9,360 nucleotides of DNA from Paludibacteraceae bacterium (GTDB lineage: Bacteria; Bacteroidota; Bacteroidia; Bacteroidales; Paludibacteraceae), in NCBI GenBank assembly GCA_017960065.1, contig JAGCZK010000097.1, positions 1 to 9,360 on the forward strand, in the 5' to 3' direction. This document shows positions 1-6,437 of the stretch, one piece after another (position 1 is the first letter of the stretch; each line of letters opens with the position of its first letter). Position numbers and translations under genes: made by a program. The notes beneath the pieces are model-generated. The model searched no databases and was not told the DNA's origin. It was given only the letters and a program-made list of their open reading frames with translations.

Positions 1-1003
1 CGCGGAAGAAGCACAGACGGCCCACATAGGGGTCGGTGGCAATCTTGAACGCCAGGGCGCACAAGGGTTCGCTTTCGTCGGGTTTGCGGGTGATCACTTC
101 GTTTTCGTTGTCCAACGAGTGACCGGTGATGCATTCGGTGTCAACCGGGCTGGGCAAGTAAGCGCAGACAGCGTCGAGCATGGTCTGCACACCCTTGTTT
201 TTGAACGAAGAACCGCAAATCATCGGGTTGATCTTCATCGACAAGGTTCCTTTGCGGACAGCGCGTTTGATTTCTTCTTCGGTGATGGTCGAAGGATCTT
301 CGAAGTATTTTTCCATCAGCTCGTCGTCGAACTCGGCGATGGCATCTAACATTTTGGTACGCCATTCTTCGGCTTCGGCCTTGAGGTTGTCAGGAATTTC
401 TTCGGTCGAGTACTCGGCACCCATGGTTTCGTCGTGCCACAAGATGGCTTTCATCTTGATCAGGTCAACTACACCCTTGAAGGTTTCTTCGGCACCGATG
501 GGGATTTGGATAGCCACCGGGTTGGCGCCCAGCACGTCGTGTACCTGGCGAACCACGTCGAAGAAGTCAGCGCCCGAGCGGTCCATCTTATTGACGTAAC
601 CGATACGCGGCACATTGTATTTTTCGGCCTGACGCCATACGGTTTCGGATTGCGGTTCCACACCACCTACTGCACAGAAGGTAGCCACGGCACCGTCCAA
701 GATACGCAGCGAACGTTCCACCTCAACGGTGAAGTCCACGTGCCCCGGAGTGTCAATCAGGTTGATCTTGTACTTTTGGTCATTGTATTTCCAATAAGCG
801 GTAGTGGCGGCGGAGGTAATGGTGATACCACGTTCCTGCTCCTGTTCCATCCAGTCCATGGTGGCGGCGCCATCGTGCACCTCACCGATTTTGTGGGTCA
901 AACCGGTATAGAACAAAATACGCTCCGACGTGGTGGTCTTACCAGCGTCGATGTGGGCCATAATACCGATATTGCGGGTAAAATGTAAATCTGCTTTAGC
1001 CAT
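1..1003 (-). CDS. fusA: Elongation factor G (EF-G), N-terminal part, cut by window edge
   Basis: EF-G is the cytosolic GTPase that drives translocation of tRNA and mRNA after each peptide bond and, with the recycling factor, splits spent ribosomes. The first 334 codons are present, a little under half of a normal ~700-residue protein; the rest lies beyond the left edge. The GTPase motifs are all visible: G1 AHIDAGKTT at residues 16-24, G2 RGITI at 58-62, G3 DTPGH at 84-88, G4 NKMD at 138-141, and the G5-like GSSFKNKG from residue 264. The ATG at 1003-1001 gives the usual EF-G beginning (MAKADLHFTRNIGI). It lies 24 nt after the rpsG stop, with no Shine-Dalgarno sequence and no promoter-like box in the gap, so it is read from the rpsL-rpsG transcript. 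Its place in the str cluster favours the main translocase over an EF-G2-type paralogue (inference). Confidence 0.97.
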   Translation of the reverse strand, partial: MAKADLHFTRNIGIMAHIDAGKTTTSERILFYTGLTHKIGEVHDGAATMDWMEQEQERGITITSAATTAYWKYNDQKYKINLIDTPGHVDFTVEVERSLRILDGAVATFCAVGGVEPQSETVWRQAEKYNVPRIGYVNKMDRSGADFFDVVRQVHDVLGANPVAIQIPIGAEETFKGVVDLIKMKAILWHDETMGAEYSTEEIPDNLKAEAEEWRTKMLDAIAEFDDELMEKYFEDPSTITEEEIKRAVRKGTLSMKINPMICGSSFKNKGVQTMLDAVCAYLPSPVDTECITGHSLDNENEVITRKPDESEPLCALAFKIATDPYVGRLCFFR

Positions 1004-1027
1004 TGTTGTAATTCGCTTTTGATTAGA

Positions 1028-1504
1028 TTAAAAACGGAAATGTGCAAATGCGCGGTTGGCTTCAGCCATTTTGTGCATGTCTTCTTTGCGTTTGAAGGCA
1101 CCGCCTTGCATGTTATATGCGTCCATGATTTCGGCAGCCAGTTTGTCGGCCATCGTTTTACCACCTCTCTTGCGCGAGAAGGCAATCATGTTCTTCATCG
1201 AAATGGACTCTTTGCGGTCCGGACGGATTTCAGTAGGAACTTGGAAGGTTGCACCGCCGATACGACGCGATTTAACCTCTACTTGGGGAGTGATGTTTTC
1301 CAACGCCTTTTTCCAGATTTCGAGAGCCGGTTTGTCTTCGCTCGACATTTTGGCTTTTACATTATCCAAGGCAGAATAGAAAATAGTGTAGGCGGTCGAT
1401 TTTTTACCGTCATACATCAAATGGTTAACAAATTTACTAACCATTACATCGCCGAAAACGGGATCAGGCAATACGATCCGTTTCTTGGGTTTAGACTTTC
1501 TCAT
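1028..1504 (-). CDS. rpsG: 30S ribosomal protein S7
   Basis: S7 is a primary 16S rRNA-binding protein that nucleates assembly of the 30S head and lies near the E site. The protein is 158 residues, normal for bacterial S7. Hallmarks are the N-terminal basic start MRKSKPKKR, the segment SKFVNHLMYDGKKSTAY, the conserved RRIGGATFQVPTEIRPDR around residues 80-97, and the C-terminal HKMAEANRAFAHFRF. The ATG at 1504-1502 is the natural start; its upstream sequence (ATTTTGAATTTAAA) has no Shine-Dalgarno, as is usual in Bacteroidota. A separate short reading frame ends in a TGA that overlaps this ATG as ATGA (see the minicistron entry). In E. coli S7 represses its own operon by binding the rpsL-rpsG intercistronic RNA; whether that holds here is unknown. 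Confidence 0.98.
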   Translation of the reverse strand: MRKSKPKKRIVLPDPVFGDVMVSKFVNHLMYDGKKSTAYTIFYSALDNVKAKMSSEDKPALEIWKKALENITPQVEVKSRRIGGATFQVPTEIRPDRKESISMKNMIAFSRKRGGKTMADKLAAEIMDAYNMQGGAFKRKEDMHKMAEANRAFAHFRF

Positions 1505-1551
1505 TTTAAATTCAAAATTGTCCGTTTTGATTTTGGCTGTCGATGCTTCAA
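1501..1551 (-). other. Possible 16-codon minicistron overlapping the rpsG start
   Basis: On the minus strand a TTG at 1551-1549 lies six bases after a perfect GGAGG (1562-1558). It opens a 16-codon frame, MKHRQPKSKRTILNLK, whose TGA (1503-1501) overlaps the rpsG ATG as ATGA. It is out of frame with rpsG, so it cannot be an N-terminal extension of S7. The layout looks like a leader cistron coupled to rpsG. Against this, 16 codons can easily be open by chance in A-rich DNA, TTG starts are uncommon, Bacteroidota rarely use Shine-Dalgarno pairing, and the GGAGG sits in a small hairpin. I cannot tell whether it is translated. Confidence 0.2.
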
Positions 1552-1567
1552 AAGGTTCCTCCGAACC
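1550..1567 (-). other. Stem-loop with GGAG loop between rpsL and rpsG
   Basis: On the minus strand GGTTC (1567-1563) and GAACC (1558-1554) form a 5-bp perfect stem closing a GGAG tetraloop, followed by TTTT (1553-1550). The loop and the start of the 3' arm contain the GGAGG of the possible minicistron. The stem is too short and the T run too brief for a convincing terminator, and rpsG and fusA must be expressed. A regulatory or RNA-processing role is more plausible than termination (inference). Confidence 0.35.
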
Positions 1568-1601
1568 GATTTACTCAACCGAATAACTTTCCAAATAACA
1601 A

Positions 1602-1620
1602 AACAGTATTAATAACTGTT
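1602..1620 (-). other. Stem-loop just downstream of rpsL
   Basis: AACAGT (minus strand, 1620-1615) pairs with ACTGTT (1607-1602) across a 7-nt A/T loop. It begins 11 nt after the rpsL stop and is followed by a U-rich stretch (TTGTTATTT). It could be a weak attenuator, a processing site or simply an A/T-rich palindrome. A 6-bp A/T-containing stem is not strong evidence. Confidence 0.25.
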
Positions 1621-1631
1621 GTTCTCTTTAA

Positions 1632-2027
1632 TTATTTTTTTGCGTTAGCTGCGCCTTCTTTGGGGCGTTTTGCACCGTATTTCGAACGACGTTGGGTACG
1701 ACCGTTCACACCGGCGGTATCCAAGGTTCCGCGAATGATGTGATAACGCACACCCGGAAGGTCTTTCACACGACCTCCACGAATCATCACAATCGAGTGC
1801 TCTTGCAAATTGTGGCCTTCGCCCGGAATGTAAGAGTTCACTTCCTTCTGGTTGGTCAAACGAACACGAGCCACCTTACGCAAAGCCGAGTTAGGCTTTT
1901 TCGGCGTAGTGGTGTACACACGGACGCACACACCGCGACGTTGGGGGCAGGAATCCAATGCCGGAGACTTGCTCTTGTCCGTGATCTCGGTACGTCCTTT
2001 TCTTACTAACTGTTGAATAGTAGGCAT
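1632..2027 (-). CDS. rpsL: 30S ribosomal protein S12
   Basis: S12 sits at the decoding centre and controls translational accuracy. At 131 residues it has normal length, starting MPTIQQLVRKGR and ending in the usual Lys-rich tail. The conserved decoding loops TTTPKKPNSALRK (39-51) and GGRVKDLPGVRYH (84-96) are intact. Lys43, Lys88 and Pro91, the positions at which streptomycin resistance or dependence mutations usually fall, are wild type, so this allele gives no sign of such resistance. Asp89, which is methylthiolated in many bacteria, is also present. The ATG at 2027-2025 is preceded by an A-rich, Shine-Dalgarno-free leader (AAATTAAAAAAGTACAA). A promoter ends 60 nt upstream, giving rpsL a second transcript start besides read-through from the DUF3467 gene. 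Confidence 0.98.
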   Translation of the reverse strand: MPTIQQLVRKGRTEITDKSKSPALDSCPQRRGVCVRVYTTTPKKPNSALRKVARVRLTNQKEVNSYIPGEGHNLQEHSIVMIRGGRVKDLPGVRYHIIRGTLDTAGVNGRTQRRSKYGAKRPKEGAANAKK

Positions 2028-2086
2028 TTGTACTTTTTTAATTTAATATTTTGATATAATTTTCCCTATAAACACTTTTGGGACTG

Positions 2087-2117
2087 CAAAGGTACGCAAA
2101 GTTTTTTGCCCACCAAA
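2087..2117 (-). promoter_or_regulatory. Bacteroidota-type promoter of rpsL-rpsG-fusA
   Basis: On the minus strand TTTG (2117-2114) is followed after exactly 19 nt by TACCTTTG (2094-2087), a full match to the known Bacteroidota consensus (TTTG at -33, TAnnTTTG at -7). Transcription should start near 2083-2080 and leave a ~55-nt A/T-rich leader before the rpsL ATG. It lies in the 128-nt gap between the DUF3467 stop and rpsL. The sequence after the box, TTTGCAGTCC-N-AAAA, is repeated at the DUF3467 promoter. Confidence 0.8.
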
Positions 2118-2155
2118 ATAATTTGCAGTTTTTTTTGAGCAAAGGGTTGATTTTC

Positions 2156-2473
2156 TTATGCTTCGCCTTTAAGCCCGTCGAAATGGAGCGGCAGCTGGAT
2201 CTTTTGCTCGGGCATTTTGATTTCGCCGAACTGGCGTTCGTAGGCGGCCACATTTTCGGACAGGGCGTGCATCAGCCGCTTGGCATGTTCGGGGTTCATG
2301 ATGATGCGCGACTTGACTTTGGCCTTGGCCGCATTGGGGACAATCCGCACAAAATCGATAACGAATTCGCTCGACGAATGGGCAATCACCGCCAGGTTCG
2401 AATAGACACCCTCGAGCACGGTTTCCGGAACTTCGATGCTCAAGGTGGGTTTGTTGTTTTTTTCTTCTTGCAT
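2156..2473 (-). CDS. DUF3467 family protein
   Basis: A 105-residue soluble protein with no signal peptide or membrane segment. It matches the DUF3467 pattern as I remember it: EGVYSNLAVIAHSSSEFVIDF near residues 21-41, then AKVKSRIIMNPEHAKRLMHAL and a closing YERQFGEI. The function of the family is unknown. In Bacteroidota it is often found beside the RNA polymerase and ribosomal protein genes. Here it is the first gene of the str cluster, with 128 nt to rpsL, and transcription from its promoter could run into rpsL. The ATG at 2473-2471 gives the conserved-looking start MQEEKNNKPTLSIEVPE; no Shine-Dalgarno is visible. Family assignment is by recognition; a role in transcription or translation is only suggested by position. 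Confidence 0.88.
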   Translation of the reverse strand: MQEEKNNKPTLSIEVPETVLEGVYSNLAVIAHSSSEFVIDFVRIVPNAAKAKVKSRIIMNPEHAKRLMHALSENVAAYERQFGEIKMPEQKIQLPLHFDGLKGEA

Positions 2474-2504
2474 GATAGCGTGTTGTTAATATTTTTTCGG
2501 ACTG

Positions 2505-2512
2505 CAAAACTA
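2505..2512 (-). promoter_or_regulatory. -7 box of the DUF3467 gene
   Basis: TAGTTTTG (minus strand, 2512-2505) matches TAnnTTTG and lies 31 nt upstream of the ATG. No good -33 TTTG is seen at the expected 19-20 nt spacing (CCTG is there instead), so this may be a weaker or activator-helped promoter. A 6-bp inverted repeat, GATTCT (2520-2525) with AGAATC (2549-2554), brackets the -33 region; whether it binds anything is unknown. Confidence 0.55.
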
Positions 2513-2596
2513 CAAAAAAGATTCTGAAAAACAGGTTCCTTGCGCCAAAGAATCGCATTTCGGGGCAGAGCGCCGCACCGAATTTCGACCGAAAGT

Positions 2597-2628
2597 TTTG
2601 CTTACTGGCGGCAAAAAGTTTATATTTG
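2597..2628 (+). promoter_or_regulatory. Promoter of the HD-phosphodiesterase/mla/mutL operon
   Basis: TTTG (2597-2600), a 20-nt spacer and TATATTTG (2621-2628) match the Bacteroidota -33/-7 consensus. The start of transcription should fall near 2633-2636, leaving a ~75-nt leader before the ATG at 2709. This is the only promoter-like sequence found upstream of the five co-directional genes. It also shows that an in-frame TTG at 2598, which overlaps the -33 box, cannot be the start codon for transcripts from this promoter. Confidence 0.7.
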
Positions 2629-2708
2629 CAAGACGTTTCGACAGCAGGCCGAACCGACCGGGCAAGACCGAAAAAGAAACGGGACACACCTTAATATATA
2701 AAAACAAC

Positions 2709-4901
2709 ATGCCAAAATCCACCCGACTCTCGCAGTTCGAAAATGAAACCGCCTTGCAGCGTCTGGCCGAAGAACGCAAAAAACGGCGCACGCAGTTGTT
2801 CAACGAGATATTCACCCACCTGCTGTACCTGATTTCCATTGCCGTCATCTCCTGCGTCTATATCTTCTTCAACGAAGCCAAGCGCCAGTACGAGTTTGAA
2901 ATCGGCAAGCCCTGGCAATACCAGGAGGACCTGATCGCCGACTTCGACTTTCCCATCTACAAACTGCCCTCCGAAGTCGAGAAGGAACGGAAGGAATACC
3001 TCGAGCACACCGTTTTGTACTTTGAGATGGACAGCACGATTGTCGAAAACCAGACCGCCCAGCTCAAAAACTACATCGAAACCATCAGCACCTCGCCGCA
3101 AAAGGCCAAAGAGTGGGAACCCTACACCAACTATATCTGCAAGGCGCTGAACGAAATCTACGCCGTCGGCATCTTGGGCAACGACACCATCATGCGGCAG
3201 CTGCCCCAGGCCGACCACCTGGTCATCATGCGCGGCAACTTCAGCAAAAACCGCAACGTGGACGAGCCCTACACCCAGAAGTCGGCCTACGACTACATCA
3301 AAAAGAACTGGCCGCTCGGACTCGACACCCTGCACCTGCAAACGCTCGGTGTCATCAACTACCTGCAGAGCAACCTGATTTACGACAAGAACCTGACCGA
3401 ACAGGTCCAGAACGACAAAGTGAACAGCATCCTGCTCACCTCGGGCATGGTGCAGAAAGGCGAGCTCATCATCGGCAAGGGCGAGATTGTCACCGAAAAG
3501 CACTACAAAATCCTCAGTTCGTACAGCCGCGAGATCGAAGACCAGCGCGAGCTCTCCACCCAGAAAAAAGTCTTCCTGATTTTGGGTAAGGTATTGCTGG
3601 CCACCATCCTGATTTCGTTGTTCTACCTCTACCTGCGCATGTTCCGCCGCAAACAGTTCGACAGCAAGCGGTACACCATCCTGAGTCTGCTGCTCATCTG
3701 CTCGTTCGTCGTGCTGACCGCCATCTGCATCGATTTGGCCAGCACCTACAGCCGCGTCGGATACGCCCTGGTCTATGCCATTCCGTACGCCCTGCTGCCC
3801 ATCATCATCAGCACGTTTATCGACACGCGCACCGGTCTGTTTTCGCACCTCATCACCATGCTGCTCTGCTCGTTTATGGTACCCTCCACCTTCGAGTTCA
3901 TCCTGTTGCAGATTGCCATCGGCATGGTCACCATCATCAGCCTGAAAGACGTGGCACAGCGCTCGCAGCTGCTGCAAACCGCCGCCATCGTTTTCCTGAC
4001 CTACTGCCTGGTATATTTGGGCTACGGCCTCACGCTCGACGGCAACATCCTGAAAATGAGCCGCAGCATGTACCTGGCCTTCGTGGTGAACGGCGGACTG
4101 CTTTTGCTGGCCTACCCGCTCATTTTCATTGTCGAAAAGGTCTTCAAGTTCACCTCCAACGTCACCCTTATCGAGTTATCCAACATCAACTCGCCGCTGC
4201 TGCGCCGTTTGTCGGAAACCGCCCCCGGCACCTTCCAGCACTCGCTGCAGGTGTCCAACCTGGCTTCGGCCATCGCCAACAAGGTGGGAGGCAACGCCCT
4301 GATGGCCCGTGCCGGCGCCTTGTACCACGACATCGGTAAAATCAAGAACCCCGCCTTCTTTACCGAAAACCAGGCCAAGGGCATCAATCCGCACGACAAG
4401 CTCGAGCCCGAAGAAAGCGCCAGCATCATCATCAAACACGTGAGCGACGGTATCCAGCTGGCCAAAATGGAGAAACTGCCCCGCAGCATCATCGAGTTTA
4501 TCGAAACGCACCACGGCAAGGGCAAGGTCCGTTTCTTCTACAACACCTGGGTCAACAACCACCCCGGCCAACATCCCGACGACGCCATCTTCACCTACAG
4601 CGGCCCGAACCCCTACACCAAGGAGCTGGGCATTGTGATGCTTTGCGACTCGGTCGAAGCCGCCTCGCGCAGCCTGCCGACCTACACCGAAGAGAACATC
4701 GACAACCTGGTGGAAAACATCACCAACACCCTGGTGAGCGAGCACTATTTCGACAACACGCCACTGACGCTCAAGCAGATAACATTGGCCAAAGGCATTC
4801 TGAAAGAGAAACTCAAAAACATCTATCACACCCGCATCGCCTATCCCGAGTTGAAAAACAATCCGGATGCCGGTGATGGGGAACGTGAAAAAAATGTGTA
4901 A
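2709..4901 (+). CDS. PgpH-type 7TM-HD membrane phosphodiesterase (probable c-di-AMP hydrolase)
   Basis: A 730-residue membrane protein with the architecture of the 7TMR-HDED/7TMR-HD family, whose Listeria member PgpH degrades cyclic di-AMP to pApA. Order: basic N-terminus, one membrane helix (about 34-54), an extracytoplasmic HDED-like domain (about 56-285, ending GKGEIVTEKHYKIL), a block of several membrane helices (about 287-475), and a cytoplasmic HD domain (about 505-665). Every expected metal ligand is present: His511 (FQHS), His540-Asp541 (YHDIGK), His577, His601-His602 (ETHHGKG) and Asp647 (CDSVEA), so it should be an active dinuclear-metal phosphodiesterase. I chose the ATG at 2709 because the promoter -7 box lies at 2621-2628; a TTG at 2598 would add 37 residues but lies upstream of the mRNA start. 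It heads a five-gene operon with mlaE 21 nt downstream. Substrate is inferred from family; cyclic di-AMP is the likeliest. Confidence 0.93.
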   Translation: MPKSTRLSQFENETALQRLAEERKKRRTQLFNEIFTHLLYLISIAVISCVYIFFNEAKRQYEFEIGKPWQYQEDLIADFDFPIYKLPSEVEKERKEYLEHTVLYFEMDSTIVENQTAQLKNYIETISTSPQKAKEWEPYTNYICKALNEIYAVGILGNDTIMRQLPQADHLVIMRGNFSKNRNVDEPYTQKSAYDYIKKNWPLGLDTLHLQTLGVINYLQSNLIYDKNLTEQVQNDKVNSILLTSGMVQKGELIIGKGEIVTEKHYKILSSYSREIEDQRELSTQKKVFLILGKVLLATILISLFYLYLRMFRRKQFDSKRYTILSLLLICSFVVLTAICIDLASTYSRVGYALVYAIPYALLPIIISTFIDTRTGLFSHLITMLLCSFMVPSTFEFILLQIAIGMVTIISLKDVAQRSQLLQTAAIVFLTYCLVYLGYGLTLDGNILKMSRSMYLAFVVNGGLLLLAYPLIFIVEKVFKFTSNVTLIELSNINSPLLRRLSETAPGTFQHSLQVSNLASAIANKVGGNALMARAGALYHDIGKIKNPAFFTENQAKGINPHDKLEPEESASIIIKHVSDGIQLAKMEKLPRSIIEFIETHHGKGKVRFFYNTWVNNHPGQHPDDAIFTYSGPNPYTKELGIVMLCDSVEAASRSLPTYTEENIDNLVENITNTLVSEHYFDNTPLTLKQITLAKGILKEKLKNIYHTRIAYPELKNNPDAGDGEREKNV

Positions 4902-4922
4902 ATTCGCAGACCAATACCGCTT

Positions 4923-5660
4923 ATGAACCTATTTGCCCATATCGGACGTTACGCCATGCTGATGACGCAGGTGTTCAGGACACCGCAGCGTTGGCGGATT
5001 TTGGGACGTCAATACATCAAAGAGATGGAAAAGCAAGGCTTGGAATCCATCCTGATCACCATCATCATTTCGGTCTTCATCGGATCGGCCATCACCATGC
5101 AGATGGTGCTGAACACCGAAAACCCCTTGCTGCCGAAGTACTGCACCGGTCTGGTGACGCGCGAAACCATCCTGCTCGAGTTTTCTTCGACCATTCTCTG
5201 CCTGATTTTGGCGGGCAAGGTCGGGTCCAACATCGCTTCGGAAATCGGCACCATGCGCATCACCGAACAAATCGACGCCCTCCAGATTATGGGCATCAAC
5301 GCCCCTAACTACCTGATTCTGCCTAAAATACTGGGTTTTGTCACCATTACGCCGGTACTGGTCATTTTCAGTATGTTCTTTGGCCTGCTGGGCGGCTACA
5401 TCATCTCGTGGACCGGGGTCATGCCTCCCTCGCAATACATCATGGGCATCCAATACGCCTTCGTGCCGTATTACATCACCTACTCGATTATCAAGTCGCT
5501 GTTCTTCGCCTTCATCATCGCGTCGGTGGCCTCGTATTACGGCTATTATGCCTACGGCGGTGCCCTGGAAGTGGGCAAGGCCAGCACCAACGCCGTAGTC
5601 AACAGCAGCATCATCATCCTTTTGTTCAACGTACTCTTAACCGACATCCTCCTTATATGA
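4923..5660 (+). CDS. mlaE: MlaE-type ABC transporter permease (phospholipid transport)
   Basis: Integral inner-membrane permease of the MlaE/Ttg2B family, 245 residues, normal for the family. An N-terminal amphipathic stretch (LGRQYIKEMEKQGLESI, 27-43) leads into hydrophobic segments around 44-62, 83-98, 136-162, 185-213 and 225-243. The family signature AGKVGSN-IASEIGTMRITEQIDAL at 97-120 is clear. MlaE dimers form the lipid path of an MCE transporter that moves phospholipids between inner and outer membranes to keep the outer leaflet asymmetric. The ATG at 4923 follows the upstream stop by 21 nt. Its TGA overlaps the mlaF start as ATGA (5657-5660), a typical coupling junction. No MCE-domain (MlaD) gene is in the window. 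Transport direction and exact lipid cannot be read from the sequence. Confidence 0.94.
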   Translation: MNLFAHIGRYAMLMTQVFRTPQRWRILGRQYIKEMEKQGLESILITIIISVFIGSAITMQMVLNTENPLLPKYCTGLVTRETILLEFSSTILCLILAGKVGSNIASEIGTMRITEQIDALQIMGINAPNYLILPKILGFVTITPVLVIFSMFFGLLGGYIISWTGVMPPSQYIMGIQYAFVPYYITYSIIKSLFFAFIIASVASYYGYYAYGGALEVGKASTNAVVNSSIIILLFNVLLTDILLI

Positions 5661-6418
5661 TAGAAGTTCGTAATATCAGCAAATCGTTCAACGGGCTGAC
5701 GGTTTTGGACAACATCTCGGCCACCTTCGAATCCGGCAAGACCAACCTGATTATCGGACAGAGCGGTTCGGGCAAGACGGTGTTGATGAAAAGCATCATC
5801 GGCATCCACAAGGTCGATAGCGGCACCATCATGTACGGCGACGAAAACTTTACCGACATGAGCGAAAGCGAAGTGACCCGGCTGCGTCAGAAAGTCGGCA
5901 TGCTCTTTCAGGGGTCGGCCCTCTTCGACTCGATGACCGTCGAAGAAAACGTGCGGTTCCCGCTCGAAATGTTCTCCGACGCCCCCAAGTCGTATTGGCA
6001 GGAACGGGTGAAGTTCTGCCTCAACCGTGTCGGTCTGTCGCATGCGGCCCGCCTGTACCCCTCCGAAATTTCGGGCGGTATGCAGAAACGCGCCGCCATC
6101 GCGCGTGCCATCGTGCTCGAGCCCACCTACCTGTTCTGCGACGAGCCCAACTCGGGCCTCGACCCCAAGACTTCGCTCACCATCGACCAGCTGATTCAGG
6201 AGATTACGCGCGAAAACAACATCACCACCCTCATCAACACGCACGACATGAACTCGGTGATGGGCATCGGCGACAAAATCATCTTCATCCATCAGGGACA
6301 CAAATCGTGGGAAGGCAGCAAGGACACCATTTTTGACTCCGACAACGAAGACCTCAACAATCTGGTGTTCGCCTCCGCACTGTTCAAAGACGTCAAGAAA
6401 CTACACGCCCGCCACTGA
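5657..6418 (+). CDS. mlaF: MlaF-type ABC transporter ATP-binding protein
   Basis: Cytosolic ATPase subunit that powers the MlaE permease. At 253 residues it has every ABC motif: Walker A GQSGSGKT (34-41), Q-loop LFQGSALFDSMTVEENV (83-99), which is characteristic of the Mla/Ttg2A branch, signature SGGMQKR (139-145), Walker B YLFCDEP (158-164, catalytic Glu163), D-loop GLDP (167-170) and switch His196 (NTHDMNS). The ATG at 5657 overlaps the mlaE stop by 4 nt and gives the standard ABC start MIEVRNISKSF. The frame stays open upstream into mlaE (from 5408), but that stretch is Arg/His-rich, overlaps mlaE out of frame and is not protein-like. The next gene begins 19 nt later, where an mlaD might have been expected. 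Confidence 0.95.
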   Translation: MIEVRNISKSFNGLTVLDNISATFESGKTNLIIGQSGSGKTVLMKSIIGIHKVDSGTIMYGDENFTDMSESEVTRLRQKVGMLFQGSALFDSMTVEENVRFPLEMFSDAPKSYWQERVKFCLNRVGLSHAARLYPSEISGGMQKRAAIARAIVLEPTYLFCDEPNSGLDPKTSLTIDQLIQEITRENNITTLINTHDMNSVMGIGDKIIFIHQGHKSWEGSKDTIFDSDNEDLNNLVFASALFKDVKKLHARH

Positions 6419-6437
6419 TTCAAACACACGCACGACC

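Noticed and set aside
434..1612. Plus-strand open frames opposite fusA and rpsG (434-988 and 1019-1612)
   Set aside because: Both are in codon register with certain minus-strand genes and have no own promoter or conserved features.
2520..2554. GATTCT/AGAATC inverted repeat in the divergent region as a regulator site
   Set aside because: Six bp arms separated by 23 nt are easily found by chance; kept only as a remark on the DUF3467 promoter.
2691..3977. 428-codon open frame antisense to the phosphodiesterase gene
   Set aside because: It is in exact codon register with the sense gene, so it stays open simply because the sense gene avoids TTA, CTA and TCA codons. The product is a low-complexity mix of D, V, Q and H with no motif.
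5408..5656. 83-codon upstream extension of mlaF
   Set aside because: It overlaps mlaE out of frame and is Arg/His-rich; the ATG at 5657 gives the standard ABC start and the ATGA overlap.
5552..6301. 249-codon open frame antisense to mlaF
   Set aside because: In codon register with mlaF, so it is a codon-usage shadow; no start signal or family resemblance.
6333..6437. 35-codon upstream extension of the small PRYYD protein
   Set aside because: It overlaps the mlaF coding end in another frame and is Thr/Arg-rich; the ATG at 6438 gives the family-like N-terminus.
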